From positions 1 through 61,350 of the forward strand of contig JAIRPG010000132.1 in assembly GCA_031257105.1 (NCBI GenBank): a DNA stretch of 61,350 bases. Reading direction: 5' to 3'. Numbering within the stretch: position 1 is the stretch's first letter; every line of letters begins with the position of its first letter. The stretch comes from Treponema sp. Its GTDB lineage: Bacteria; Spirochaetota; Spirochaetia; Treponematales; Breznakiellaceae. Position numbers and translations under genes: made by a program. The notes under the pieces were generated by a model. That model was not told the DNA's origin. It saw nothing but the letters and a program-made list of their open reading frames with translations, and searched no databases. Below are positions 42,107 through 50,895 of the stretch, piece after piece.

Positions 42107-43534
42107 ATGGCGCTTACCCTTTTTAACACCCTTAAACGGGAACCGCAGATCTTTGAGCCCCTTACGCCGGGGAAGGTCGGTTTTTACGGCTGCGGCCCGA
42201 CGGTGTATAACAACGCCCATATCGGGAATCTTCGGGCATACGTAACGCATGACCTCCTGGTAAAAACCCTCCGTCGGCTTGGTTTTGAGGTAACCCATGT
42301 GATGAATATTACCGATGTAGGGCACCTCACCGGGGACGATGATTTTGGGGACGACAAGATGGTCAAAAGCGCCGGGGAACGGGGGAAGAGCGTCCTCGAG
42401 GTGGCGAATTATTATACCGAAGCTTTCTTCAAAGACACGGAACGGCTGCGTATAGACCGGCCTACCGTGGTGTGCAGAGCCACGGAACATATCGCGGATA
42501 TGATCGAGCTTATCAGGCGGATAGAAGCGGCGGGCTTTACCTACGCTGCCGGGGGGAATCTCTATTACGACGTCGGCAAATTCCCCCATTACGGGGAACT
42601 GACCCTTTCGCGCTCCGGCGATTCCCCGGTACGGAGCAGAACCGGGCAGGACGAAAACAAGCGAAACCCCCAAGATTTTGTCCTCTGGTTCACCAAAAGT
42701 AAATTCGAGCGTCAGGCGCTGACATGGGACAGCCCCTGGGGGCGGGGCTATCCGGGCTGGCACCTCGAATGTTCCGCTATGAGCATCAAGTACCTGGGGG
42801 AACAGTTCGACATTCACGCCGGGGGAATCGACCATGTGCCGATCCACCATACCAACGAGATCGCCCAAAGCGAGGCGGCCACCGGCAAACGCCCGTGGGT
42901 ACGGTTCTGGCTGCACAATGAATTTCTCGTGATAGACAAGGGAAAGATGTCTAAGTCCTCCGGGGAGTTCCTTACCCTGCAAAGCCTGGTGGACGCCGGT
43001 TACGATCCCCTCGATTACCGGTATTTCCTCCTCGGCGCGCATTACCGCAGCCAATTACAGTTCTCCTACGAGGCCCTCGACGGCGCCCGGAACGCCAGAA
43101 GATCCCTGCGGGATAGGATCCGGTTCCTGGCAAAACGGGCTTCCCCTGTTTGGATGAACCGGGATGTACCGGATCCGGACGGAAAGGCGCTTCAATATAG
43201 AGAAGCTTTTAACCGGGCCTTGGAGGATGATTTATCCGGCCCCCGGGCGCTGGCGGAGTTATGGGGAATCCTGCGAGACCCGGAGGTTACGGCGGAGGAA
43301 GCCCTCGCGTCGGCCCTAGATATGGATCGGGTTCTGTCTTTGGGCGTCAGGGAAATGGCTTTGGAAGGCGGCGGCGGCGGGGAGCGGGAAGAGATCGAGG
43401 CCCTTATCGCCGAACGGGGAGCGGCAAAAAAAGCCCGCGACTTTACCCGGGCCGACGCCATACGGGATGCCCTGAAAGCGCGGGGGATTGTCTTGGAAGA
43501 TGGAAAAGATGGAACCCTCTGGCGCCGCCTTTAA
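42107..43534 (+). CDS. cysS: Cysteinyl-tRNA synthetase
   Basis: The enzyme charges tRNA-Cys. The 475-residue protein has the zinc/cysteine-recognition C29 in FYGCGPTVYNNAHIGN, the HIGH-type motif HIGN (38-41), GWHLECSAMS, and KMSKS at 280-284. The start has GGAGG upstream. An in-frame GGGG stretch in the C-terminal anticodon-binding region (G-G-G-G-G-E) is a small local expansion. Confidence 0.97.
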   Translation: MALTLFNTLKREPQIFEPLTPGKVGFYGCGPTVYNNAHIGNLRAYVTHDLLVKTLRRLGFEVTHVMNITDVGHLTGDDDFGDDKMVKSAGERGKSVLEVANYYTEAFFKDTERLRIDRPTVVCRATEHIADMIELIRRIEAAGFTYAAGGNLYYDVGKFPHYGELTLSRSGDSPVRSRTGQDENKRNPQDFVLWFTKSKFERQALTWDSPWGRGYPGWHLECSAMSIKYLGEQFDIHAGGIDHVPIHHTNEIAQSEAATGKRPWVRFWLHNEFLVIDKGKMSKSSGEFLTLQSLVDAGYDPLDYRYFLLGAHYRSQLQFSYEALDGARNARRSLRDRIRFLAKRASPVWMNRDVPDPDGKALQYREAFNRALEDDLSGPRALAELWGILRDPEVTAEEALASALDMDRVLSLGVREMALEGGGGGEREEIEALIAERGAAKKARDFTRADAIRDALKARGIVLEDGKDGTLWRRL

Positions 43535-43581
43535 GGAACCGCTCAATCAAGTTTATTCCAATATTGAAGTAATGGAACAGG

Positions 43582-43600
43582 CTTAATTGTAACAATTAAG
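43582..43600. promoter_or_regulatory. Perfect dyad upstream of the ECF sigma gene
   Basis: CTTAATTG-TAA-CAATTAAG is a perfect 8-bp inverted repeat in the gap between cysS and the sigma gene. A GGAAC (43574-43578), the core of an ECF -35 element, lies just upstream. It may be an operator, but no fitting -10 was found. Confidence 0.4.
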
Positions 43601-43647
43601 GGAAAAATTTGTTTATAACAATAGATGGAGATAGGAACCGGCAATCG

Positions 43648-44166
43648 ATGGAACGAGAAGCGGAAGAATTCCGCGGGCTTTACGAGACGATATTCCCGGT
43701 TTTGCTGCGGGTGTCCTATCGTATCACCCATAGCGAGGAAGCGGCGGAAGATCTTTGCCAGGAGGCGTTTTTCCGGTTGCATGAAAAAAGGATGGTTTTC
43801 CCCAACCGAGAGGAGGCAAAGTATTGGCTCATACGGGTTGTAAAAAACGCCGCCTTAAACTACGCGAAACGCAAAGACCGGGAACGAAAGGCTTACCAGC
43901 GGGCGTTTCATGAAGATAAAAGGGTTGTGGAAACCGGCGAAGCGGCTCTGGTTAAAGGAGAAACCCGCCGGACAATCCAGGAAGCTTTGGAACAGCTTCC
44001 TGAAAATTTACGGATTGTGTTAATTTTGAAGGAATACGGTGAACTTAACTACAAGGAGATTGGCCGCGCCCTCGGTATCAGTGAAGGCAACGTGAAGGTT
44101 CGTGTATTCAGGGCCCGGGAGCGTTTGGCCGGGTTGTTACCTAAGGATGGTTTATATGTGTCCTGA
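43648..44166 (+). CDS. ECF (sigma-24/RpoE-like) sigma factor
   Basis: The 172-residue sigma-70-family factor has region 2 (ITHSEEAAEDLCQEAFFRLH ... YWLIRVVKNAALNYAKR) and region 4 (LPENLRIVLILKEY, then YKEIGRALGISEGNVKVRVF). It directs RNA polymerase to its own regulon, probably for envelope stress. Two starts are possible: ATG 43648, or TTG 43609 preceded by AAGGGA (43598-43603), which would add 13 residues and put the dyad over the ribosome-binding site. It overlaps the anti-sigma gene by 11 bp. A similar rpoE follows murB and cysS in T. pallidum (from memory). Confidence 0.88.
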   Translation: MEREAEEFRGLYETIFPVLLRVSYRITHSEEAAEDLCQEAFFRLHEKRMVFPNREEAKYWLIRVVKNAALNYAKRKDRERKAYQRAFHEDKRVVETGEAALVKGETRRTIQEALEQLPENLRIVLILKEYGELNYKEIGRALGISEGNVKVRVFRARERLAGLLPKDGLYVS

Positions 44167-44728
44167 TCGTGAAATAGTATCCGTCTATCTTGACAATGAA
44201 TTGCCTTCGCCATGGAAAGAAAAGATGGAAGCCCACTTGGCGGATTGCCCCGGCTGCCGCGCCCGGCTTGATCGGTACCGGCTGGTTTCCCAAGCCCTCA
44301 GGGAGGAGGTTCCCGCTTTAGAGGAAGCGACCCGGGAACGGGTCTGGAAAACTATCGGGGCGGGCCGGACGGATTCCATGGTTTTTACCGCGGTTCGCCG
44401 CGTCTGGCGAGGATCCGTTACGGTGCCCGTGCCCGTTATCGCCGCCGCCGCGGCTCTTTTTGCGTTCACCCTGGGGTTTGCGTGGATAGGCCGTTCCGCC
44501 GATAGATACCGGGAGCAAACAGAGTCTATGGCGTCAGCAGGGATCGAACTTGACGCTCCCGGCATCATGCCGCTCTCGGATATGAATAGCGTCCTCCAAT
44601 ACTTAAGCGGGGAGGATAGCGGGGATACCATGATCCTCTTGCTGCCCGAAAGTAAGAGTTTTACGAGCGTCGGCGAACCGGCCATCATCAAGGCGGCGGA
44701 CTACCCCAGGAGATACCAGAGCCCATGA
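44156..44728 (+). CDS. Membrane anti-sigma factor with zinc finger
   Basis: The 190-residue protein begins with a ZAS zinc-binding domain, H27-x3-C31-x2-C34 in AHLADCPGCRARLDR. A cytoplasmic linker, one membrane segment (about 92-116) and a short extracytoplasmic tail follow. It should hold the ECF sigma factor inactive at the membrane until a signal releases it. The 11-bp overlap with the sigma gene supports co-regulation. The start has AAGGATGG upstream. Confidence 0.88.
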   Translation: MCPDREIVSVYLDNELPSPWKEKMEAHLADCPGCRARLDRYRLVSQALREEVPALEEATRERVWKTIGAGRTDSMVFTAVRRVWRGSVTVPVPVIAAAAALFAFTLGFAWIGRSADRYREQTESMASAGIELDAPGIMPLSDMNSVLQYLSGEDSGDTMILLLPESKSFTSVGEPAIIKAADYPRRYQSP

Positions 44729-45312
44729 TTTCTCCCCGGTTGATACGTCTGTCTTTGGGACGTGCGTTTTTTTGGAACGTCCTTTTCCTTGCCGCCGCCG
44801 CGGCGCCCGCCCAGGATCTTTCCCTGGAAGAGTTGTTACCCGACTTGAAGGATCGGGCGGTGGTACTGGATATTGTAGCGAGAGTCGTGGAGCGGAATCA
44901 GGAGGAGGTCTGGAATGCCGCCAATTCTAAAGTGACGATTCCCGGCAGGCCGGTTGGTATTAGATTGGTAGGCGCCAACGTGGTGGTAGCGATACAGCTT
45001 ACCCCGTACCGCCGACGAGATGGGCGTAATATGCTGGTTGCCCAAGGACAGATTTGGGTGGATATTCCCAATGAGGGAATCCGCTATCAGGCTACCATGG
45101 AAACAATTCCGCTGGAATACGGCGAGCCGGTTTATTTCTTCCCCCTCGGTTCCACCGGTTCGTTCGACCGGACTCATATTGAAATTCAACTGACGCTCTA
45201 CCCCTATGGACAGGGTTCCGGTCAAGCCGGCGAGCCTACGCTAACGGTTCCGCCGCCTCCTCCGACCGGGCCTTCCGCTTCAAATATCAGGACGCCCGAC
45301 GCGCTTCGATGA
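44725..45312 (+). CDS. Exported protein of unknown function
   Basis: The 195-residue protein has a signal peptide ending A-P-A-Q. The mature part (LSLEELLPDLKDRAVVLD onward) looks like a small beta-rich domain, with a Gly/Pro-rich tail. I do not recognise the family. It overlaps the anti-sigma and the next gene by ATGA, so it is part of the ECF operon and may be a regulated envelope component. Confidence 0.7.
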   Translation: MISPRLIRLSLGRAFFWNVLFLAAAAAPAQDLSLEELLPDLKDRAVVLDIVARVVERNQEEVWNAANSKVTIPGRPVGIRLVGANVVVAIQLTPYRRRDGRNMLVAQGQIWVDIPNEGIRYQATMETIPLEYGEPVYFFPLGSTGSFDRTHIEIQLTLYPYGQGSGQAGEPTLTVPPPPPTGPSASNIRTPDALR

Positions 45313-46961
45313 GTTTCCGTTCTCTTTTCTTTCTTTTCATCCTTCTTCTTGCGGGTTTTCTGGCGGGATCCTGTGATTCGAGAGAACCCCGGATCGGTTC
45401 TCTGTATCCCCAAGCGGGTCATTTAGGGGATGTTTTGACGATTTTCGGAGAAAACTTCGGCGCCGAGCGGAATGAATCCTACGTTACCGTCGGGGGAATT
45501 ATCCCCACTTCTTCGGCGTACATTGAATGGAAGAATGATACGATTGTTTTTGTAACGCCTGAATTTGGAGAATCAGGACTGGTCTATGTTCACCGGGGAG
45601 GCAAGAAAAGTAACGCCGTCCTATTTTCAAACCAAGCGGTAATCCCCAAACAGCCGTCGGACGCTGAGCCGGATATTGCGCCCAGGATTCTCTCCATACG
45701 GGGAAGTCCCGGCGCTATCGGTTCGGTGGTGACGATTACAGGGAAAAATTTCGGCGCGTCCCGTGAAGGAGGGGGCGTTTTCTTCAGTTGGGGCGCGGCG
45801 CCGTCTCCTTCGGCTCCCGCCGAAAATCAGGGGCCCTTTTTTGTCGAGGTCTCCGAGCGGGATTTCGGCTATGAACTCTGGAGTGAACGGGAGATCCGGG
45901 TGAGGGTTCCCGACGGCGCCGTCAGCGGGAGCCTTGAGGTGCGGACCCTCAAGGGCGGCGGCAACCCGGAATTCTTTGAAGTCGCGGCTAAACCGGGAAC
46001 CAAGGCGTATCGAGACAAACGGAACTACGCCATTTCTTACGCGGTTGACATCAAGGTTCGAGAAGCATCCCCGTCTAATACGCTCTACCTGTGGGTACCT
46101 CGGCCCGTGAATTCGGCGTCCCAGCGCAATGTGGAACTTCTCAGCCGGAATGTAGAACCTTTTGTGGAGGACTACCGGGGTACGACGCTCTTCAAACTGA
46201 CGGATCTGAGTTCCGGCGGCAGCGCGAGCATCGGGCTTTCCTACCATGTTGAGGTCTACGCAGTGGAAACCGCCCTTCAGAGCAATCTGATCCGCACCGC
46301 AGGCCGTTCCTCGCCGCTTGCAACGGCCCTTTGTATGCCATCCGCCCTTATCCCTTCGGATGATCCGGCGGTTATCAAGCAAGCCGCCGCCATAACCGGC
46401 AGGGAACAGAATCTCTATACCAAAGCGTGGAAGATCTACCAATGGCTCATCACCGAGGGAGGAATTCAAGCCGAATCTGTCTCGGACGGCGCAAGCGACC
46501 CGGCGCCGGTTCTGGAAGCGTTGGAAAAACGGCGGGCGAATCCCTATACAGCGGCGCTGCTCTTTTGCGCCCTTGCCAGAGCGTCCGGCGTTCCGGCTAT
46601 TCCCGTGGCGGGAGTCTTGATAGACCGTCTGAGCGCCGCCAAACGCCATTATTGGGCTGAATTCTGGCTTGAAGGCTTCGGATGGGTACCCCTGGATCCG
46701 GCGCTGGGCGCCGGCGCCGCGCCGCCTTTCTTCAGCCCGGAACCGGACGCGGCGGCGTACTATTTTGGGAATCTGGATAACCGGCGGCTCACCTTTTCCC
46801 GGGGACAGACCCTCCTTTCCCCCATGGATCCAAGGGGGCGTACCGCGGTACGGAACGGGGATTACGCCCTGCAAAGCCTTTGGGAAGAAGCGGTAGGAAA
46901 CCTTGAATCCTATTCATCCCTGTGGAGCGATATTATTATCGACGGCATCTATGCCCAATAA
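45309..46961 (+). CDS. Lipoprotein with IPT/TIG repeats and degenerate transglutaminase fold
   Basis: The 550-residue lipoprotein (lipobox A-G-S-C, C22) has two IPT/TIG immunoglobulin-like domains (about 27-115 and 130-225; VLTIFGENFGAE, VVTITGKNFGAS). A transglutaminase-like domain follows (about 370-475). The catalytic His (H447) and Asp (D463, in GWVPLDP) are present. The position of the usual nucleophilic Cys, just before A-A-L-x-x-A-L-A-R-A, is Pro412; C420 lies in the following helix and is not equivalent. It is probably a non-catalytic binding or structural protein, or one with changed chemistry. Last gene of the ECF sigma operon. Confidence 0.75.
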   Translation: MSFRSLFFLFILLLAGFLAGSCDSREPRIGSLYPQAGHLGDVLTIFGENFGAERNESYVTVGGIIPTSSAYIEWKNDTIVFVTPEFGESGLVYVHRGGKKSNAVLFSNQAVIPKQPSDAEPDIAPRILSIRGSPGAIGSVVTITGKNFGASREGGGVFFSWGAAPSPSAPAENQGPFFVEVSERDFGYELWSEREIRVRVPDGAVSGSLEVRTLKGGGNPEFFEVAAKPGTKAYRDKRNYAISYAVDIKVREASPSNTLYLWVPRPVNSASQRNVELLSRNVEPFVEDYRGTTLFKLTDLSSGGSASIGLSYHVEVYAVETALQSNLIRTAGRSSPLATALCMPSALIPSDDPAVIKQAAAITGREQNLYTKAWKIYQWLITEGGIQAESVSDGASDPAPVLEALEKRRANPYTAALLFCALARASGVPAIPVAGVLIDRLSAAKRHYWAEFWLEGFGWVPLDPALGAGAAPPFFSPEPDAAAYYFGNLDNRRLTFSRGQTLLSPMDPRGRTAVRNGDYALQSLWEEAVGNLESYSSLWSDIIIDGIYAQ

Positions 46962-46980
46962 CGTTATTTTGGAGGAGTGT

Positions 46981-47664
46981 ATGGTTACGGTCATTTCGTT
47001 GGGAGGCTCTCTTGTGGCTCCCGAAGGTGTGGATGAAGCCTTTTTGAAAGACTTCACGGCCCTCATTGGGGAATCTCTGAGGCATGATGAGAAACGGCGT
47101 TTCATCCTCGTGTGCGGCGGCGGCGGCCCGGCGCGGATTTGGCAGAGAGCCTACCGGAATATTTCAGGCGGCGGCGTAGACGAACAGGCCGACCGGATTG
47201 GCGTTATGGCTACCAGGCTCAACGCCCAACTGGTCAAGGCGATAATGGGCGAGTGGTGCCTTCAAGATGTGGTGATCGATCCGACTCAAGCGGAGCCGAT
47301 AACGGGCCGTGTTCTCGTCGCGGCGGGCTGGAAGCCGGGATTCTCCTCCGATTATGACGCGGTACTCCTGGCGGAACGATTCCAAGCCGGTACGGTGATA
47401 AACCTTTCCAACATCGAGCAGGTCTATACCGATGATCCTCGAAAAAATCCTGACGCCAAACCGGTAGGCGCCATTTCCTGGGCGGATTTCCGCGCTCTTG
47501 TAGGCGATGAATGGACGCCGGGGAAAAATGTCCCCTTTGACCCGGTGGCAAGCAGGCGCGCCGCCGACAGAGGGCTCAAGGTCATCTTCGCCGGAGGAAA
47601 AAACAGGGAAAATCTGAGAAAGCTCCTCTCCGGCGAACCATTCTTGGGAACGGTCATCGGCTAG
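46981..47664 (+). CDS. pyrH: UMP kinase, archaeal/spirochete type
   Basis: The 227-residue amino-acid-kinase-fold protein opens V-I-S-L-G-G-S-L, then VCGGGGPARIWQ and VINLSNIEQVYTDDPRKNP, as in PyrH proteins of the archaeal type. It phosphorylates UMP to UDP for RNA and DNA synthesis. GGAGGAG is 5 nt upstream of ATG 46981. Its 3' end overlaps the opposing aminotransferase gene by 11 bp. Confidence 0.85.
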   Translation: MVTVISLGGSLVAPEGVDEAFLKDFTALIGESLRHDEKRRFILVCGGGGPARIWQRAYRNISGGGVDEQADRIGVMATRLNAQLVKAIMGEWCLQDVVIDPTQAEPITGRVLVAAGWKPGFSSDYDAVLLAERFQAGTVINLSNIEQVYTDDPRKNPDAKPVGAISWADFRALVGDEWTPGKNVPFDPVASRRAADRGLKVIFAGGKNRENLRKLLSGEPFLGTVIG

Positions 47665-48994
47665 GTTTCGGCGTAAGGTACTCCCTCACCGACGCTCCGA
47701 GGGTCTTAAAAATCCAGCGCCGTTTTTCGTCATTGTGTTCTAACAAGGTAAAACGGAACCCCGGAAGTTCGCTGGCAAATCCCGAAAGGGGCACGACGCA
47801 GATCCCCGTAGCCGCTAAAAGCCAATAAACAAACCGTTTATCCGCCGCCGCTTGGACGGTGGCGTTCTCGATGTATGCCGCGAGACTTGGATCGGATACT
47901 CGAAGAGAAAGACTTGTGTCCCCGCCGTTTTCAGGCGGCGGAGCGTTAAAAACAGCGGTGGCGTAGAGCGCGCCTCGCGGTTTCCGCAGACTGACGCCGG
48001 GTATATCTTGAAACGCCATCGACGCCTCTTCGGCCCGCCGCTCAAATATCGCGGCCCGGCGGGCCAGGTGTTCCGGGTAACGAGGATCTCCCATAATGGC
48101 GGGAATACAGAGTTGCGGAAGGCTGGTAGAACAGACCTCGAGCCGCTTGGCGTCCAGTAAGCTGCGGATGTAAGCGTCAAAACGATGATCCGCCCTCCGA
48201 TTATAGACCTCCACCCAACCGCAGCGGGCGCCCGGCCAGGGAACCTCCTTGGAAATAGAACGCATCGCAAGGCCGGGAACATCTTCGATAATCTGGGAAA
48301 GGGCGGCGGTTTGAGCCCCCCCGTAGACGATGTTGGCGTAGGTTTCATCGCAGATTAAAAAAAGCCCGTATGTTCTGGCAATGCGAACAAATTCCTTGAG
48401 AACACCTGCGGGGTACACCGCGCCGGTGGGATTATCGGGGTTGATCAGGAGTATCCCGGCGATGGAATCGTTGTACTTTACCTTGAGTTCTACGTCTTCC
48501 ATATCCGGCATCCATTCCCGAAAAGGATCGAGGCGATAGCTGAGGTGTTCGTATCCCGAATGGGCCGCTTCCGCGGAGGAGAGGGTTGAATAGGCTGGAG
48601 ACGGCCCGAGAACCCGCGCTTCCCGTTTTAGAAACCCGAAGACTTTGGCTACCGCATCTCCAAGACCGTTAAAAAAGAGAATATCTTCCGGCCCAATCCT
48701 GCCTTGGCCGGACGGATCCGCGCCTCCCCGCCGGTTCGCCCGCTCCGCCAAGAATTCCCTGGACTCCCTGGCGCCCTCGGTTTCGGAGTATGCGTAGGAA
48801 AGATCCTCCCCGGCTTTTTCTCTAACAATATCTTTGATCCATGAGGCTATCGGTTCGCCTTTCTTAACCGGATCTCCGATATTCTCCCAATAAATAGGAA
48901 TATTCCACCGGCTTAAGCTCCGGGCAAAAGACACGATTTCCCGAATTTCATACTTGAGCTGTCCGGCTCCCGGGTGGAGAATATCTCTCCGCAT
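47654..48994 (-). CDS. Class I/II aminotransferase (PLP)
   Basis: The 446-residue PLP enzyme has NPDNPTGAVYP, LICDETYANIVYGG and the PLP lysine in SISKEVPWPGARCGW. It belongs to the aspartate-aminotransferase fold. The substrate is not clear. The start has GGAGGAG. It is divergent from the YkgJ-type gene, with the third dispersed palindrome between them. Confidence 0.88.
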   Translation of the reverse strand: MRRDILHPGAGQLKYEIREIVSFARSLSRWNIPIYWENIGDPVKKGEPIASWIKDIVREKAGEDLSYAYSETEGARESREFLAERANRRGGADPSGQGRIGPEDILFFNGLGDAVAKVFGFLKREARVLGPSPAYSTLSSAEAAHSGYEHLSYRLDPFREWMPDMEDVELKVKYNDSIAGILLINPDNPTGAVYPAGVLKEFVRIARTYGLFLICDETYANIVYGGAQTAALSQIIEDVPGLAMRSISKEVPWPGARCGWVEVYNRRADHRFDAYIRSLLDAKRLEVCSTSLPQLCIPAIMGDPRYPEHLARRAAIFERRAEEASMAFQDIPGVSLRKPRGALYATAVFNAPPPENGGDTSLSLRVSDPSLAAYIENATVQAAADKRFVYWLLAATGICVVPLSGFASELPGFRFTLLEHNDEKRRWIFKTLGASVREYLTPKPSR

Positions 48995-49055
48995 ACAACA
49001 CTCCTCCGTGTTACAAGAGACGTGTCCTGAAACTGGATTTTTCTGGACAGGTCTA

Positions 49056-49102
49056 TATAGTGTCTGTCCACAAAGTCGGTTACTTTGTGGACAGACACTA
49101 TA
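49056..49102. repeat. Dispersed palindrome, copy C (extended)
   Basis: TGTCTGTCCACAAAGT and ACTTTGTGGACAGACA flank the loop CGGTT, the reverse complement of the loop in copies A and B. The stem extends by TATAG/CTATA to 21 bp. The core is 49061-49097. The rest of the 290-bp gap between the aminotransferase and YkgJ-type genes (48995-49285) holds only the promoter below and no RNA or ORF that I recognise. Confidence 0.92.
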
Positions 49103-49236
49103 TACTAAGACACTCGATCCGGTATGTCGAACCGAAGGTTCGCGCTCACCGGGTTTTGCACCGGTTCACTCTAAAGGTTAAAACCGGCGGAGATCAAGAC
49201 GGCGCGTCTTTGCGTTGTCAGACTTGTCAGGGCCGC

Positions 49237-49263
49237 TTGACATAGTGTAACTTTTTCTATAAA
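49237..49263 (+). promoter_or_regulatory. Probable promoter of the YkgJ-to-rpoD gene chain
   Basis: TTGACA (49237-49242), 15 nt, TATAAA (49258-49263), 23 bp before the ATG at 49286. The spacer is short; TAAATA two bases further gives 17 nt. Confidence 0.55.
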
Positions 49264-49285
49264 TAAAGTATCAGGTGAGGCTGTT

Positions 49286-49735
49286 ATGCTGGAAAGCCCC
49301 TTTTACACACAGGGACTCCATTTTTCTTGTACGCGCTGTTCGGTATGTTGCCGCTATGAGCCGGGCTTTGTTTTTCTTTCCCTACAGGATCTGCAAGCAC
49401 TGGCGGCGGCTTTAAAAATGAGCCATAATGGATTTATGGAAACGTATTGCCGGTGGATACCATTAGGGGAAGGCGTTCAGCGGTTATCTCTAAAAGAAAA
49501 CGCCCGTTTTGATTGTGTTTTCTGGAAGGACGGGTGTTCGGTTTATGAAGCTCGGCCTTTACAGTGCAGAACGTTCCCGTTCTGGTCCTCCAACCTCCTT
49601 TCGGAGGATGCATGGAAAACGGCGGGGCGCTCTTGCCCAGGCGTGGGCCAAGGCCGTGTTTACGATACCGGGCATATTGAGGACTGCTTGAAACAGGAAA
49701 AGGCCAATAGGGCCGTTACTCGGAGAGAAAATTGA
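49286..49735 (+). CDS. YkgJ-family cysteine-cluster protein
   Basis: The 149-residue protein has the cluster C15-x2-C18-x2-C21-C22 (FSCTRCSVCCRYE) and further Cys in DCVFWKDGCSVYEARPLQCR, matching the YkgJ family, which is thought to bind zinc or an iron-sulfur centre. Exact activity is unknown. It starts a chain of overlapping genes running to dnaG and rpoD. The stop overlaps a TTG start (TTGA). Confidence 0.82.
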   Translation: MLESPFYTQGLHFSCTRCSVCCRYEPGFVFLSLQDLQALAAALKMSHNGFMETYCRWIPLGEGVQRLSLKENARFDCVFWKDGCSVYEARPLQCRTFPFWSSNLLSEDAWKTAGRSCPGVGQGRVYDTGHIEDCLKQEKANRAVTRREN

Positions 49736-50679
49736 CGAACATCCATTTCTGGGGTGTTCGCGGCTCTCTGCCGGCGCCTCAATTACCCGTTCAGATTAGA
49801 AGTAAAATATCGGCGATCCTTGAACGCCTCACGGTGTCGGATATTGAAAGCGCCGCCAGCCGGGAGCATTTTCTGGCTCATCTTCCCCCATCGCTTTTTG
49901 GCACTATCGGCGGGAATACTCCCTGCGTGACGGCGCGTGTTGACGGGGGGGATATCTTTGTATTTGACGCCGGTTCGGGGATACGGGAAATGGGCATAGC
50001 CATGAATTTAGAAAAGCCTCGTCCATGCGGTTATCACCTTTTCCAGTCCCATTTTCACTGGGATCATATCATGGGACTGCCCTTCTTTAACCCCGCTTAC
50101 GACCCTTTGGTACGTATCGATTTTTATTCTCCTGAGGCTAATATAGAAGAAATCCTGCGAGGGCAGATGAGCCCTCCCTATTTCCCGGTAAATATGGACG
50201 CGATGGGAGCGCAGAAGACGTTCCATATAATGACGGAACCGGTCAGCTTTTCCGGAGGGATAACCGTTTCCTTTAAAAAAATGAACCATCCCGGAGGCTG
50301 CTATTCATATCTGTTTAACGACGGCAAACATCGCTTTGTCTACGCCACCGATACCGAATTGTCGGCGACGGATTTCATTAAGACCGACCGGGAGAGCGCC
50401 GCGTTTTTCCAAGACGCCGATCTCGTGGTGATTGACGCCCAATATACGTTGGGAGAAGCCATTGAAAAGTATAGCTGGGGCCATAGCGCCTTCAGTCTGG
50501 CGGTTGATTTTGCCGCTAACTGGGGTATTAAACACCTCATCTTCTTTCACCATGATCCCGCTTATGACGACAAAAAGCTTTTTAACATTATCCAATCGGC
50601 CCGGTGGTATATGGATCGTATGAATATTAAAGGTACTCAAGTCTCTCTGGCGACAGAAGGAATGGAGATAACGCTCTAA
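49732..50679 (+). CDS. Metallo-beta-lactamase-fold hydrolase
   Basis: The 315-residue protein has the metal site HFHWDHIMGLPF, FVFDAGSGIRE and later H-x-x-G-G-C and FVYATDTELS, as in RNase Z/PhnP-like phosphodiesterases. Likely a cyclic or RNA phosphodiester hydrolase, but the substrate is unknown. The TTG start overlaps the YkgJ-type stop. Confidence 0.82.
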   Translation: MTNIHFWGVRGSLPAPQLPVQIRSKISAILERLTVSDIESAASREHFLAHLPPSLFGTIGGNTPCVTARVDGGDIFVFDAGSGIREMGIAMNLEKPRPCGYHLFQSHFHWDHIMGLPFFNPAYDPLVRIDFYSPEANIEEILRGQMSPPYFPVNMDAMGAQKTFHIMTEPVSFSGGITVSFKKMNHPGGCYSYLFNDGKHRFVYATDTELSATDFIKTDRESAAFFQDADLVVIDAQYTLGEAIEKYSWGHSAFSLAVDFAANWGIKHLIFFHHDPAYDDKKLFNIIQSARWYMDRMNIKGTQVSLATEGMEITL

Positions 50680-50682
50680 GTT

Positions 50683-50895
50683 ATGGACGCCTCCCCTAAC
50701 GAAGGGTTACTATTAACCCTTTCGGATCTCCGCGCTTTGTTTCCCCGTCTGAAGCGTATGGAAGCTGTTTTGGCGCCGGGTGAGTGGATGGCGTTCTCTA
50801 AAATTGAAAAGTACATCTACGAATATCATTCGGTGGAAGAGCTGGAAACCCTTATTAAGCCGTTGTCCGAGACCGGAGGAGGGACGAACCGGTGA
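50683..50895 (+). CDS. Small conserved-context protein, 70 residues
   Basis: A soluble acidic 70-residue protein with the helical pattern LSDLRALFPRLKRMEAVLA and YEYHSVEELETLIKPL. Not recognised. It is 4 bp after the MBL-fold gene and overlaps mltG by GTGA, so it is very probably real. I recall an uncharacterised gene at this place in T. pallidum. Confidence 0.65.
   Translation: MDASPNEGLLLTLSDLRALFPRLKRMEAVLAPGEWMAFSKIEKYIYEYHSVEELETLIKPLSETGGGTNR

Noticed and set aside
48913-49245. Short frames beginning M-S-V-H-K-V on both strands near the third palindrome
   Set aside because: They translate the palindrome itself; the same peptide appears at the other copies, so it reflects the DNA repeat and not a protein.
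49103-49285. Possible tRNA or small RNA in the gap before the YkgJ-type gene
   Set aside because: A GGTTCG-like stretch was seen, but no cloverleaf or conserved tRNA arms could be drawn.
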